A DNA stretch of 64,000 bases from Nothopassalora personata. Lineage: Eukaryota > Ascomycota > Dothideomycetes > Mycosphaerellales > Mycosphaerellaceae. The stretch is from assembly GCA_033816765.1 (NCBI GenBank), contig CM066289.1, positions 806,001 through 870,000 of the forward strand, written 5' to 3'. The number at the start of each line of letters is the position of its first letter. The first letter of the stretch is position 1. The position numbers and the translations under genes were made by a program. Shown piece after piece: positions 10,288-20,300 of this stretch. The notes under the pieces were generated by a model. It searched no databases, had not been told where the DNA came from, and saw only the letters and a list, made by a program, of their open reading frames with translations.

Positions 10288-13200
10288 ATGGATACTGACG
10301 GTAACAACACTGACCTCACTGGACTCGAAATACCGCTGGCGCAGCAGTCTGTCGCCACTCCGAGCCAGCAACAACAGCAGACCGAGTCGGCTGCTACCCG
10401 AAAGACCAAGAAGCCTGCTGTATCAACTCGCGGCTTTAGCAACATGGTCGGCCGTAACAACAACGGCACCCCTGGTGTCTCCAAACTTCAAGGCAAGGAC
10501 GACTACTCGAGATGGGCTGATATGTTACAGTCAGTCCTGCGAGGTGACCTGCTATGGGGGTTTGTCGACAAGACTGCCCTCAAGCCGAAGCCCACGAAGC
10601 GCAAGAATGAGGAAGACTATGAACTCGAAGAGCGTATCGAGGCATGGGAGGCAAAGAAGTATCAAGCCCGCGCCCTCATTATTGCTAACTGCAGTCAGTC
10701 TATTGCAGACAACTGCAAAGCCTACCAACAACCGGAAGACCTATGGGACCATCTGAAGTCCACATACGGTCAAACTGGCAAGTCCGAAGAGTACTCGTTG
10801 TACCTGGACTTCGAGTCACACACATATGGTGGCTCCAACCTTGACAAGTTCTGCCAGCAATATCAGTCGAAGCTGGCCAACCTCAAGAACACCGAGTTAG
10901 CCATATCAAAGGCTCAAGCTCTCTTCCGCTTCCTGTATCAGATCTCACCATACTTCCCAACATTCGCGTCCTCAAAGCGTGAACAGATGAGGCAGCTTAC
11001 TGGAAAGATCGAGGACAGTACCACTATCACACTCGACAAGGTGATCAGTGATCTGCTTGATGAGGCGACTGCGCAACAGTCCGAGTCAGCCAATCTCGCA
11101 GTGAAGCAACAAAACAACGCCAACCCTGCCAACCCACAGGGCAACGGCAACACCCCTCGCGGCGGCGGCGCACCACGTGGTAACGGACGCGGCGGACGAG
11201 GAGGTCGTGGAGGCCGCGGCAACGGCAACGGCGCTCGTGGTGGTAATCAGAATGGTGGTGGCAACAACAACCAACAGCAGAAGCCTCAATACGACCCCTG
11301 CAGTGGTTGTGGCATGACCACTCACCAACCAGCTGGTTGCTGGAACCTACACCCTGAGCTTGCACCTGCTACCTGGAAGAAGAAGCAGCAGGGCAATCAA
11401 CAACAGCGTCAGCAAGTCAACAACACCACTGACGCACAGCACACTGAGACCGCACAGTTTGCGGCTCACGGCGCTACCAACTTCGAGGACTTGATGACTC
11501 CATTCAACGGCTCTCACAGCATGTATATGACTGTGGGCCAGGACGACATCATTCAAGACACCTCAGCGCTGCTTGCAGCGAAGAGCAACACCGACTGGGT
11601 TGTGGACTCTGGCTGCACTTCTCACATGACAAACAAGCTGAGCAATATGATGGACTACCGGCCCTGCACTGTTCTTATCAAGACAGGCAGTGGCACCATC
11701 ACTGCTACAGCTTGTGGCATCGTCCAACTGGATCTGTATGGATGCGGCATCACTGGCTTCTCACAGGTGTTGTACGTACCAGGCCTTGCAGCCAATCTGA
11801 TTTCGACAGAGGCTCTTCGCCGCAAGGGTGTCTATTATCGCAACGACGAGCAGATCCTATTCACAAAGGGGACTGCTGCGCGTACGGTGGCACACTGCTA
11901 CACCCACAATGGACTGCCATTCTTGAAGATGAAGGACTCAGCGACAGCCCTCACTTCGTCCAAGGTCGAGCCATCGACAGCTGCTACAGGAGACCTGTGG
12001 CACCGCCGACTTGGACACATCCACAGCCGCAAGTTGCTGCAGCTTCACAACGACAAGCGCATCACCATTGTTGGCAACAGTGATAGCGACCTCAGCAAGC
12101 ACCCACGCGAGTGCATCCCCTGTCGTAAGGGGATGGGTCACAAGGTCTACAACCGCATTCCGATGGTGCGGCCAACAACACCATACTATATTGTTGCTGT
12201 GGATGTTGTCACGGTCCGCAACCTTGGCATTGGCAAGGAGCGTTACTTCACGCTATTCACCTGCCTGGCCAGCCTACAACGCACAGTATTCGCTTCCGCA
12301 CAGAAGGACGGTGCTGCGCAGCATATTCGAGTGGTCCACCGTCATGTGAAGACACAATATGGCACAGCAATTGTGATCTTCCGCATAGATGGGGGTGGCG
12401 AATATGGAGGACACTCACTCACGCAGCTCTCACGCGATGAGGGCTTCGCTCTTCAAGTCACAGCACCTCATTCTTCAGAGCAGAATGGTGGTGCGGAAGT
12501 CAGCAACCACATCGTTTGTGTCATGGCACGTAAGCTGCTCATCGACGCTGGCCTTCCACCTAGCCTATGGCCAGAAGCAGTGAAAGCTTCGGTCTATCTT
12601 CTTAACTTGACACCAAGTGCAGCAATCAAGGGCCTGTCACCACTAGAAGTTATCAACGCTTGGCAGGGCACTCAACCAGTGAAGCCTTCCCTGTCACACC
12701 TCAAAGCATACGGCTGCCGCGCCTTCGTGTACGACCATAACGTCGGTCGCGGTGAGAAGTTTGACGCCCGCTCGTTGCAGGGCAAGCTTGTTGGATACGA
12801 AAGCCGCACCATCTACCGTGCCTATGTTGCTAAGGCGCATAGAGTGTTCAGAACCAAGGACGTTCAATTCATCGAGGGCAACGACCCTATGGCAGCCCAA
12901 GACGGTGACTCTGAGACTGAGCAAGATCAAGACGACGAGCTCATCACTCGAGAAGACATCTTTCCAGTGGAGCGCAACCGCAAGACAGGACTACGGCGAG
13001 CAGGTGCTGAGCGCGGTGTGACTCCTGGGGGTGGTGATTCTGGGGGTGTTACAGCACCGAAGAACATCACCGTCATCGACCGTCCAGCGGACTCACCACT
13101 CGAGCAGTCGGATGAGGACCTTTCACAGGAAGTAGTGGACTCCTATCAAGATGAGACGCCTGACGACTTTCCGGAAGTGCAACCAACAACACCTCCGAGA

Positions 13201-13671
13201 CCTTCTGTTGAGGATGACGATGAAGACGACTTCACGACACCTCCGGCACAGCCAGCTCGGCAACCTGTGCCACCTACGCCATCAGGTCGGCCACAGCGCA
13301 ATCGTCGCCCTCCTGCGGAAGTTCGAGACCCATTGAACGGCTATCAATATGAAGCCAACCGCAAGCAGCGTAGGGCCCTGTGTCACTCACTCAGCAAGAC
13401 GACCCGCAAGCAACTTGCTGAGATGCCACATGCGACTGTGACTGCTTTCATGGCAGCAACCGACTGGCCAGATCCAGCAACGGTGCTCATACCGAAGAGC
13501 CACAAGGCCGCAATGGCAACACCACAACACGCCGAGTGGCGTGCAGCCGAAGAAGCTGAATTCGCCAGTCTCGAGCAATACGAGACATGGCTGTACAAGG
13601 ACAAGACAACACTGCCAACTGGCACACGTGTGCTGCGTGGCAGATGGGTCTATGCTATCAAGCCTGGTTGA
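10288..13671 (+). CDS. Copia Gag-protease-integrase polyprotein, truncated at RT
   Basis: 1127 residues. Residues 1-250 are a Copia Gag, with Q- and N-rich ends and a GNGRGGRGGRGGRGN nucleic-acid-binding stretch near 290-320. A zinc knuckle CSGCGMTTHQPAGC (CX2CX4HX4C) follows. The protease active site is VVDSGCTSH. The pre-integrase/HHCC zinc domain is LWHRRLGHIHSRKL ... ECIPC. The integrase core has Asp in VAVDVV, Asp in FRIDGGGEYGG and Glu in SSEQNGGAEVSN. A proline/acid-rich linker follows. The last ~45 residues match the beginning of the Copia RT (AEEAEFASLEQYETW ... VLRGRWVYAIKPG), then a TGA. In complete Copia proteins 'RWVYAIKPG' is followed by the RT palm with YVDD and then RNase H; both are absent. 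Integration functions look intact, but self-replication is not possible. Confidence 0.92.
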   Translation: MDTDGNNTDLTGLEIPLAQQSVATPSQQQQQTESAATRKTKKPAVSTRGFSNMVGRNNNGTPGVSKLQGKDDYSRWADMLQSVLRGDLLWGFVDKTALKPKPTKRKNEEDYELEERIEAWEAKKYQARALIIANCSQSIADNCKAYQQPEDLWDHLKSTYGQTGKSEEYSLYLDFESHTYGGSNLDKFCQQYQSKLANLKNTELAISKAQALFRFLYQISPYFPTFASSKREQMRQLTGKIEDSTTITLDKVISDLLDEATAQQSESANLAVKQQNNANPANPQGNGNTPRGGGAPRGNGRGGRGGRGGRGNGNGARGGNQNGGGNNNQQQKPQYDPCSGCGMTTHQPAGCWNLHPELAPATWKKKQQGNQQQRQQVNNTTDAQHTETAQFAAHGATNFEDLMTPFNGSHSMYMTVGQDDIIQDTSALLAAKSNTDWVVDSGCTSHMTNKLSNMMDYRPCTVLIKTGSGTITATACGIVQLDLYGCGITGFSQVLYVPGLAANLISTEALRRKGVYYRNDEQILFTKGTAARTVAHCYTHNGLPFLKMKDSATALTSSKVEPSTAATGDLWHRRLGHIHSRKLLQLHNDKRITIVGNSDSDLSKHPRECIPCRKGMGHKVYNRIPMVRPTTPYYIVAVDVVTVRNLGIGKERYFTLFTCLASLQRTVFASAQKDGAAQHIRVVHRHVKTQYGTAIVIFRIDGGGEYGGHSLTQLSRDEGFALQVTAPHSSEQNGGAEVSNHIVCVMARKLLIDAGLPPSLWPEAVKASVYLLNLTPSAAIKGLSPLEVINAWQGTQPVKPSLSHLKAYGCRAFVYDHNVGRGEKFDARSLQGKLVGYESRTIYRAYVAKAHRVFRTKDVQFIEGNDPMAAQDGDSETEQDQDDELITREDIFPVERNRKTGLRRAGAERGVTPGGGDSGGVTAPKNITVIDRPADSPLEQSDEDLSQEVVDSYQDETPDDFPEVQPTTPPRPSVEDDDEDDFTTPPAQPARQPVPPTPSGRPQRNRRPPAEVRDPLNGYQYEANRKQRRALCHSLSKTTRKQLAEMPHATVTAFMAATDWPDPATVLIPKSHKAAMATPQHAEWRAAEEAEFASLEQYETWLYKDKTTLPTGTRVLRGRWVYAIKPG

Positions 13672-13954
13672 CACCTATTCTCAGGCCTCTCATTGGACGA
13701 CAGCAACACTGCGCCAATCGACTCAACTCAACGGCGGTTACTTACTGAGGACCGCGGTGTCCGTGCAGCCAATTAGCGCACGAGAAACACCTTCAACATT
13801 CAGCAACAGCAGCCGCACTGCTACACCGGCACTTCCCGCGCAACCAACGGTATGACGACATGGAGGACAGTGACATGGTGAGAGCGAGGGGCGGCATGCT
13901 TTCTGTGGGGTGTATACACCTGTTTCAAGCACCTAGAGCCTCGGCATGGGGGTG
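13672..13954 (+). other. Residual 3' region of the inner Copia element
   Basis: 283 bases between the truncated polyprotein and the 3' LTR. No RT or RNase H motif in any frame. The polypurine tract is probably the ATGGGGGTG ending at 13954. Confidence 0.55.
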
Positions 13955-14092
13955 ACTTGATGCTGGCTGGCTGTGTCCCAGCAGTTCTTTGGATGCCAAG
14001 CCACTAGCGCGCTTTCTTGCACTTTCTTATAGCTAGCTGTTCTTCGCATTCTCGTAGATCCTTCTCAATACATCAATCTACTCACATTATCT
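13955..14092 (+). repeat. 3' LTR of the inner Copia element
   Basis: 138 bp identical to 9937-10074; followed by the GTGTA duplication (14093-14097). Confidence 0.88.
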
Positions 14093-14097
14093 GTGTA

Positions 14098-14530
14098 GGA
14101 TATAAAGCTGCCTATAAGCGATAGAAGAAAGAGGACATACAAGCATATAGCATTATCATAGCTAGATTGGATTCTACCCTAAGGCTAAACTTTAGAGATG
14201 TAGATAAGTTAGCTAAGGAATTATATAATTTGATTAAGGCAACATATAAGCTAGTTATTATAATTAATCTATATAACACTCTAAAGGCAGTTAGGCACAT
14301 TAAACTAGATGCTGCAAGACCTAATACATTAAAGTACTATAAAGACTTTTAAGCATAGGTAAATAATAATAAGACTACTATAGAGCAATTCATTAGATCT
14401 TCCCTAGTTAATAACAAGTTAAGGCTTAAATCCTCTTTTGTCCTCCTAGATAGCATCTATAGATTGTACTTTGTTAAAGGTCTAAACTATGTCGAATAGC
14501 TTAGGATATAGAGACACAACAATCCCCTAG
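14098..14530 (+). pseudogene. Outer Copia gag, second fragment
   Basis: The host element resumes. One frame reads DSTLRLNFRDVDKLAKEL and later NNKTTIEQFIRSSLVNNKL, with TAA/TAG in place of Gln or Trp: a Copia-type Gag with RIP damage. It is interrupted at 14530 by Gypsy-1 (target CCTAG). Confidence 0.65.
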
Positions 14531-14726
14531 TGTCACGAGACAGCACTTTCACTCACTGCCCCGCGACACGTCATCGGTCGCAGCCCCGCGCGCTAGCGGC
14601 CGCTAGCGCCCGCTAGCTTACTTCGCGTTCCCTTATCTTCTCGCGCGTACCTTCGACCTCTTAGATAGCTCGCGTAACTACATATGTCTCTACCCGTACC
14701 TATAGTAGTCCCTCTCGCCCGTGACA
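14531..14726 (+). repeat. 5' LTR of Gypsy-1
   Basis: 196 bp, TG...CA ends, identical to 21883-22078. Contains CCTTATC near 14631 and then CTTAGATAGCT before the predicted transcript start near 14670; the other two related LTRs in the window share this layout. Confidence 0.95.
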
Positions 14727-14737
14727 GTTAGTTACGC
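14672..14737 (+). promoter_or_regulatory. Self-priming pair of Gypsy-1 (LTR segment and primer-binding site)
   Basis: GCGTAACTA inside the LTR (14672-14680) is the exact reverse complement of TAGTTACGC (14729-14737), which starts two bases after the LTR end. No tRNA 3' end (TGG...) follows the LTR. This is the arrangement of Tf1/sushi elements, where the 5' end of the mRNA folds back and primes minus-strand DNA. Confidence 0.75.
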
Positions 14738-15531
14738 CTTTCTTCAAAGCAGAGAGCTGACCTCTGCGCGACACCGACACCGAGAACCGCCAGGACGCGC
14801 GACCAAAGTCCGCGACACGACCCGACTTCATGGACAACGAACAGCAACAGCAACCGCCCTTCTCAAGGCAGCGCCGACAGCGCGAACGCGAGTCCTCCAT
14901 TCCAGCAGAGCTGCTGAATAGAGGCGCCGATGACCCAGAACTTCAAGCACACGTACGATCTATGCTAAGCCCAGGAGACCGTGACAACATGCATCCGGAT
15001 CGCCTCACGCGTATCCAGCAAGACCAGCAAGAGGGTAAGGGAAACATGTCGCCACCAGGCGGCATAGGCAAGTCTCCTCTCTCTCAAGTACAGACTCATC
15101 AATCCCAAACCCAACCACTCGAAACGCAAGATACCATGCGAGCCGAGTCGCAGTCGCAACAGCCTGCCGAGTCTTCCACACGACCAAGCAGCCGGCGACA
15201 AGGTAAGCAGCCAGTTGAGGACACTAACTTGTCCGGCTACGAGGATGATGGGCAAGGCATCGACTTGACCTCTGCCCACGACCCAGATGCACCACCACGA
15301 TTCGATGCGATCGACCGCGATAACGCCGAATTCACATACGATCCCGCCAACTATCGACTCGCCGACGCCACTGCGTTCCAGAGACAAGTCAACCTACGCC
15401 CGGTCACGATCTACCTCAGCGTCAAGAGTACAGTGGACGGATACGCCAAGCTTAAGACGGCCTTCAACTCTAACCGCGAACTCACAAAGCGATATCGTGA
15501 GGAACGCAACGCAGCATTACAAGAGCGGGAT

Positions 15532-15773
15532 GAAGCAGAAGAGAGGCTCGAAGAGGCCAAGAATGCTATCGACATCATTACCCAGGATCGCGACGAGATC
15601 GTGCAGGAGCGAGACGAACGAGACGCCGATGCAAAAACCCACGAGGAGCGCGTGCGCCAACTCGAGGATGAGCTCAAGAACGAGGACAGGATTCCCGAGG
15701 ACTACATGTTGAAGGCCACTCACAAGCGCATCACTGACGAGTTGTCCAACCGCATTACTACAGCAAATGGCAA
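15532..15773 (+). repeat. Inverted repeat arm A in gag (242 bp)
   Basis: Coding-strand arm, reading the coiled-coil of Gag. It is repeated as an exact reverse complement at 15839-16080, with 65 bases between the arms. Confidence 0.9.
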
Positions 15774-15838
15774 CCTCGACCAGGCAGAAGATGAGCTCGA
15801 GCAGTACAAGAACGAGGTCAACGAGCTGAAGAACGAGA

Positions 15839-16080
15839 TTGCCATTTGCTGTAGTAATGCGGTTGGACAACTCGTCAGTGATGCGCTTGTGAGTGGCCTT
15901 CAACATGTAGTCCTCGGGAATCCTGTCCTCGTTCTTGAGCTCATCCTCGAGTTGGCGCACGCGCTCCTCGTGGGTTTTTGCATCGGCGTCTCGTTCGTCT
16001 CGCTCCTGCACGATCTCGTCGCGATCCTGGGTAATGATGTCGATAGCATTCTTGGCCTCTTCGAGCCTCTCTTCTGCTTC
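15839..16080 (-). repeat. Inverted repeat arm A' in gag (242 bp)
   Basis: Reverse complement of 15532-15773. It is followed by a second direct copy (16080-16145) of the 66-bp segment that separates the arms (15775-15840), so the order is A, B, A', B. Confidence 0.9.
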
Positions 16081-17377
16081 TCGACCAGGCAGAAGATGAG
16101 CTCGAGCAGTACAAGAACGAGGTCAACGAGCTGAAGAACGAGATTGTGCACCTCAAGACACAAGCTCGCCTGAACGAGTCGACCGAGCGACCCCGTACCT
16201 TCCACGAACAGCTTGAGCATCAACGCCGTCGAGACCAAGGTCACCAAGAACGCGACCCTGGCTTGGACGGATTCCCACAGGCTGGCGCTCGCCGTTCTCA
16301 GACACCAGCAGGTCAGGCTCGGCAAGATCGTGACAGACCTCGCACTGAACACGATCGACGCCGTGAGCGCCATGCTTCGGTCCTAACACACAAGACCGAC
16401 AACACTACCACGTTCGCGCAAGAACCTGACAAGCGCTTCCCTCATCCCAAGGAGTTCGACAACACTGCTGAATCCCCATCCTATAGGGACTGGAAGGACA
16501 GCTGCAAGGACGCCATCAGCGCAAGATACACACCTCAGACCCCGTGTATCGACATCTTCAACTACATCAAGCGTCACACCTCCGGTACGCCCAAAGACAT
16601 CTTCTTGCTTGCAATCGAGAATGACTCTTGGGGCTCGCTAGAGGACATGTGGGACGAGCTGGACGAGAACTTCGGCGAGAACCCGCGTGACGTTGCACTC
16701 AAGGCAGGCCGCGAGCTTATACAGCTCCGCCAGAAGAAGAATCAAGAATTTGCCGAGTACATCATCGAATACCGCCGCCTATCGGCTAAAGCAGGTGAGA
16801 AGCTGGTTACATACAAGCTATGGATCAGCTTGAACGAGTTCTGGATGCGCAAGATGGAGGATCACCAACTGCTCGAGAACTTCTCTGAGTTCTGCCGCAT
16901 TGCCAAGGACAAGGAGGAAGCCTGGAACACACTCAAGAGCATGCACGGCAAGAACAACGAGAACAAGGACAAGGACAAGGACAACGCCAATGCCGGCCAG
17001 CAGAACAACCGTCGTCAGCAGGGCAACGGCGGCCAGCAACAGCAGCAAGGTGGTTCTGGCTCCGGCGGTCAGCGCACACCACTCACCAACAACACGCTCA
17101 CTGTCACCACGCGAAGCCAGAACACAGGCCCTGCCGTCCGCATCATCCCTCGCAAGTACGGCAACCTGCCCAAGCTCACCGACGAAGTCCGCGACCAGTG
17201 CCGCCGTGAAGGCCGATGTTTCCGCTGTCGAGAGCCTGACCACACCGGCCTCGACCCCGTGTGCATTCTTCACAACTCGCGTGGCAAGTGGCGCACTGGC
17301 GATGTCGATCGAGAGACCCCAATCGCCCTCAACGCCATGACCGATGCACCGGCCCTTCCCATTGAAGCAGCTCCTCA

Positions 17378-17390
17378 GGGAAATGCTTAG
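17378..17390 (+). promoter_or_regulatory. Gypsy-1 -1 ribosomal frameshift site (GGGAAAT)
   Basis: In the gag frame the end reads CAG GGA AAT GCT TAG. G_GGA_AAT fits the X_XXY_YYZ slippery rule, and slipping back one base enters the pol frame, which is open from 17366 through pol. Gypsy-2 has the same arrangement at the same distance. Confidence 0.75.
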
Positions 17391-20300
17391 CTCCTCAACA
17401 CAGTCGCGTTGACGGAGCGCCTCACGAATCCACGAGTCACGAACACGAAGGACCAGAACACGAGCAAGGATATGAGATGCTTGCCCAAGAGGAGGAATAT
17501 CTGTGTGCAGTAACAGCTGAGGGTGACACCCATACGCCTATACATGTACAACCAACGCATGGAAAGCACATGGTGTGCGCCAGCACTGTAACTAGCACAT
17601 CAGGTAGGAAAGCAAAAGCTCTCACCCTCTCTGACACTGGTGCCTCTTCCAAGTTCACTGACCCAAGATTCGTCCGCGCAAATAACATACCTACATTCAA
17701 GCTTGATAGACCCCGTAGGCTCCGCTTGGCCAACGGATCTACTGCCCGCCTCTTAGAGGCGGCACTGATGGACATCACCATCGGTGGGCACACCAGCCAA
17801 GAGCTCTGCTACATCACGGACTTGGACAAGTACGACATTGTCCTCGGCATTTCATGGCTTGAAGAACATGACCCGTCCTGCAGTTTCAAGAACAAGACAC
17901 TCTCATTCGATAAGCCCTTCTGCTACCAGTCTCATTGCGAGGGCAGCAGACCATGCACTATTGTCATGGACGCAACGAGCAAGTCCAATACACCAAAACC
18001 CGCACCACCGAAAGTGGTCCCGCCAGAACCGGACCCGGACATATGCTTCATCAGCGCCGACGCATTCTATCGAATGGCCAAACGCGCCCGCAAGCGGCAA
18101 GGCAGGCAACAAGAAGACAACGGCGAGATGTTCGCCCTGTGGCCCGAAGACTTCGACCCCAACGACGAACATGCCACTGCGTTCGCCATGTCTCCGGACG
18201 ACTGGGAAATATTCATGAAGAAGAGCAAAGTGCAAGACCCCAAAGTCAAGCTACCACCGGAGTACCATGACATTGCGGATACCTTTAGGCACAAGAACGA
18301 CTTCAAACTACCTGAGCATGGCCCTTCAGATCATGCCATCAACCTGAAGCCAGGCTCTGAGAACAATCTGCCGTACAAGAAAGCATTCAGCATGAACCCA
18401 GAACAATTGGCTGTCGTTAAGAAGTTCATTGACGACGGCATGGCCAACGGCACGGTCGAACCCTCCAAGTCCGACATGTCGTCACCCGTTCTCATCGTAA
18501 AGAAGCCAGGAGGAGGGTTGCGCGTGTGCATTGACTACCGAGCCCTCAACGCACTCACCATCAAAGACCGCTATCCCATCCCGTTGCTGCGAGAGACCCT
18601 CGAACGCGTGTGCAAGGCAAAGTGGTTCACGAAGCTTGATATCGTCGCAGCATTTAATAACATGCGCATCCGCAAGGGAGATGAATGGATGACAGCCTTC
18701 ATTACCAGATATGGGCTGTACCAGTTCAAAGTCCTCCCCTTCGGGCTCTGTAATGGGCCAAGCAGCTGGCAACGCAAGATCAACGAGATCCTCCGCGAAT
18801 TCCTGGACGATTTTGTCACTGTGTATCTGGACGACGTCCTTATATACACGGATGGCTCACTTGACGACCACCGAGCCCATGTCCGCAAAGTACTATTCAA
18901 ACTGCGCGAAGCCGGTCTGCCAGTCGACATCGACAAGTGCGAATTCCATGTCAAGCGCATCAAATATCTAGGCCTGATTATCACTACTGAAGGCGTCGAC
19001 ATGGACCCAGTCAAGATCGAGGCCATCATGAACTGGGAGACTCCTCGCAATGTCAAGGACGTACTGGCCTTCCTAGGCTTCACAGGATTCTACCGCAAAT
19101 TCATCTACGGATTCTCGAAGGTCACAGCCTGCCTCACGGACCTCACCAAGACGGGGGAAGGAAGCAAGGTTAACGGCAAGGTGTCCAAAGCAAAGAGACC
19201 GCCTTTCGTATGGACTCCACAGTGCGAAGCCGCATTCAAGGAACTCAAGCAGAGATTCAGCCAAGCCGGCATGCTTGCGCACTATCAACCAGGCGAACAG
19301 ATCTGGGTTGAGACAGACTCAAGCGACTGGGTCAATGCAGCAGTGCTGTCACAGATGATCAATGGAGTACTTCGGCCTGTGGCTTTCTATTCCAAAAAGC
19401 TCAGTCCGCAAGAATGCAACTATGACATCTACGACAAAGAGCTGCTTGCCATTGTCAAGGCGTTCGAGGAGTGGCAGCCTGAGCTCATTTGTGCCACAGA
19501 CGATAAGCCAGTCCGCGTGCTGTCGGACCACCGCAATCTGGAATACTTTATGACCACGAAGCAACTGAACAGGCGTCAAGCACGCTGGGCCGAGTTCCTT
19601 TCACAGTTCAACTTCAAGATCACGTATCGACCTGGAGTGCAGGGCACTAAGCCAGATGCTCTGACACGTCGTTCTCAAGACATTCCGGCGGGGGTGGATG
19701 ACGAGAGAGTGCAGTATCAACAGCAAACCATCTTGAAACCGCACAACCTCGACATCGTTACTCAATTCGCGATGCAGATCGATGACAACGAGGAATCTGC
19801 AATGCAAATGGACGCGCCATCGACCTATGTCCCACCCTCTGTTTGCGACTCAGATGACGAAGACGACACACCAAGCAACGAGGAACCTGTTGAACCCGCC
19901 CAAGAACCTGTTCAAGAACTTGCGCAACCCGAAGATGCCCCCCCTGTTCAAAAACTTGCGCAACCCGAAGATGCCCCCGACCAAGATGACACCGATGATC
20001 AGCCAGAAGAAGCCTTGTGCGAAGAAGCATATAACAGCAAGACTGTGAAAGCCCACATGCAGCGTCTGAAGACCGACCTGCAGCAAGGACGTACCAACGC
20101 GTGGCTCCAGCAACAGAAAATAGCAGCTTCAGATTGCGAGATCATCATGGACCGGTTATATGTCAACAAAGCCCTATACGTCCCTGCATTCCAGAACCTT
20201 CGCACCAGAATAGTGAAGCGATACCACGACGGTAGAGCTGCAGGGCACCAAGGCATCGCCAGGACCTTCAACCTGCTGCAGAGACAGAATCTGTTTTGGC

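Larger units (their letters stand above)
9937..14092 (+). mobile_element. Inner Copia retrotransposon lacking reverse transcriptase
   Basis: 4156 bp bounded by two 138-bp LTRs that I read as identical (9937-10074, 13955-14092) and flanked by the 5-bp duplication GTGTA (9932-9936, 14093-14097). It carries one long ORF (gag, protease, integrase) that ends a few residues into RT. Only about 280 bp separate that stop from the 3' LTR, where a normal element has 1.5-2 kb for RT and RNase H. It is not RIP-mutated and is GC-balanced, in sharp contrast to the host. Identical LTRs mean a recent insertion, so it was probably mobilised in trans by a complete relative. Confidence 0.92.
14830..17390 (+). 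pseudogene. Gypsy-1 gag, disrupted by a 305-bp inverted/direct duplication
   Basis: The N-terminal frame runs from 14830 and is Q-rich, then coiled-coil (about 200-330), up to ELKNEI at 15840. A 305-bp insert then throws it into antisense-derived sequence and a stop at 16132-16134. The C-terminal frame (to 17390) reads VHLKTQARLNES onward, has a Gag capsid-like stretch (YRDWKDSCKDAI, SLEDMWDELDENFGE) and a zinc-knuckle-like CFRCREPDHTGLDPVC (CX2CX4HX6C), and ends AAPQGNA. The offset of the two copies of the junction segment is 305 bp, which accounts exactly for the frame change. The parent gag was therefore continuous. Confidence 0.85.

Noticed and set aside
15517..16373. Minus-strand ORFs in Gypsy-1 gag that read like Gag coiled-coil
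   Set aside because: They are the inverted copy of gag (15839-16080) read on its own strand, not a separate gene.
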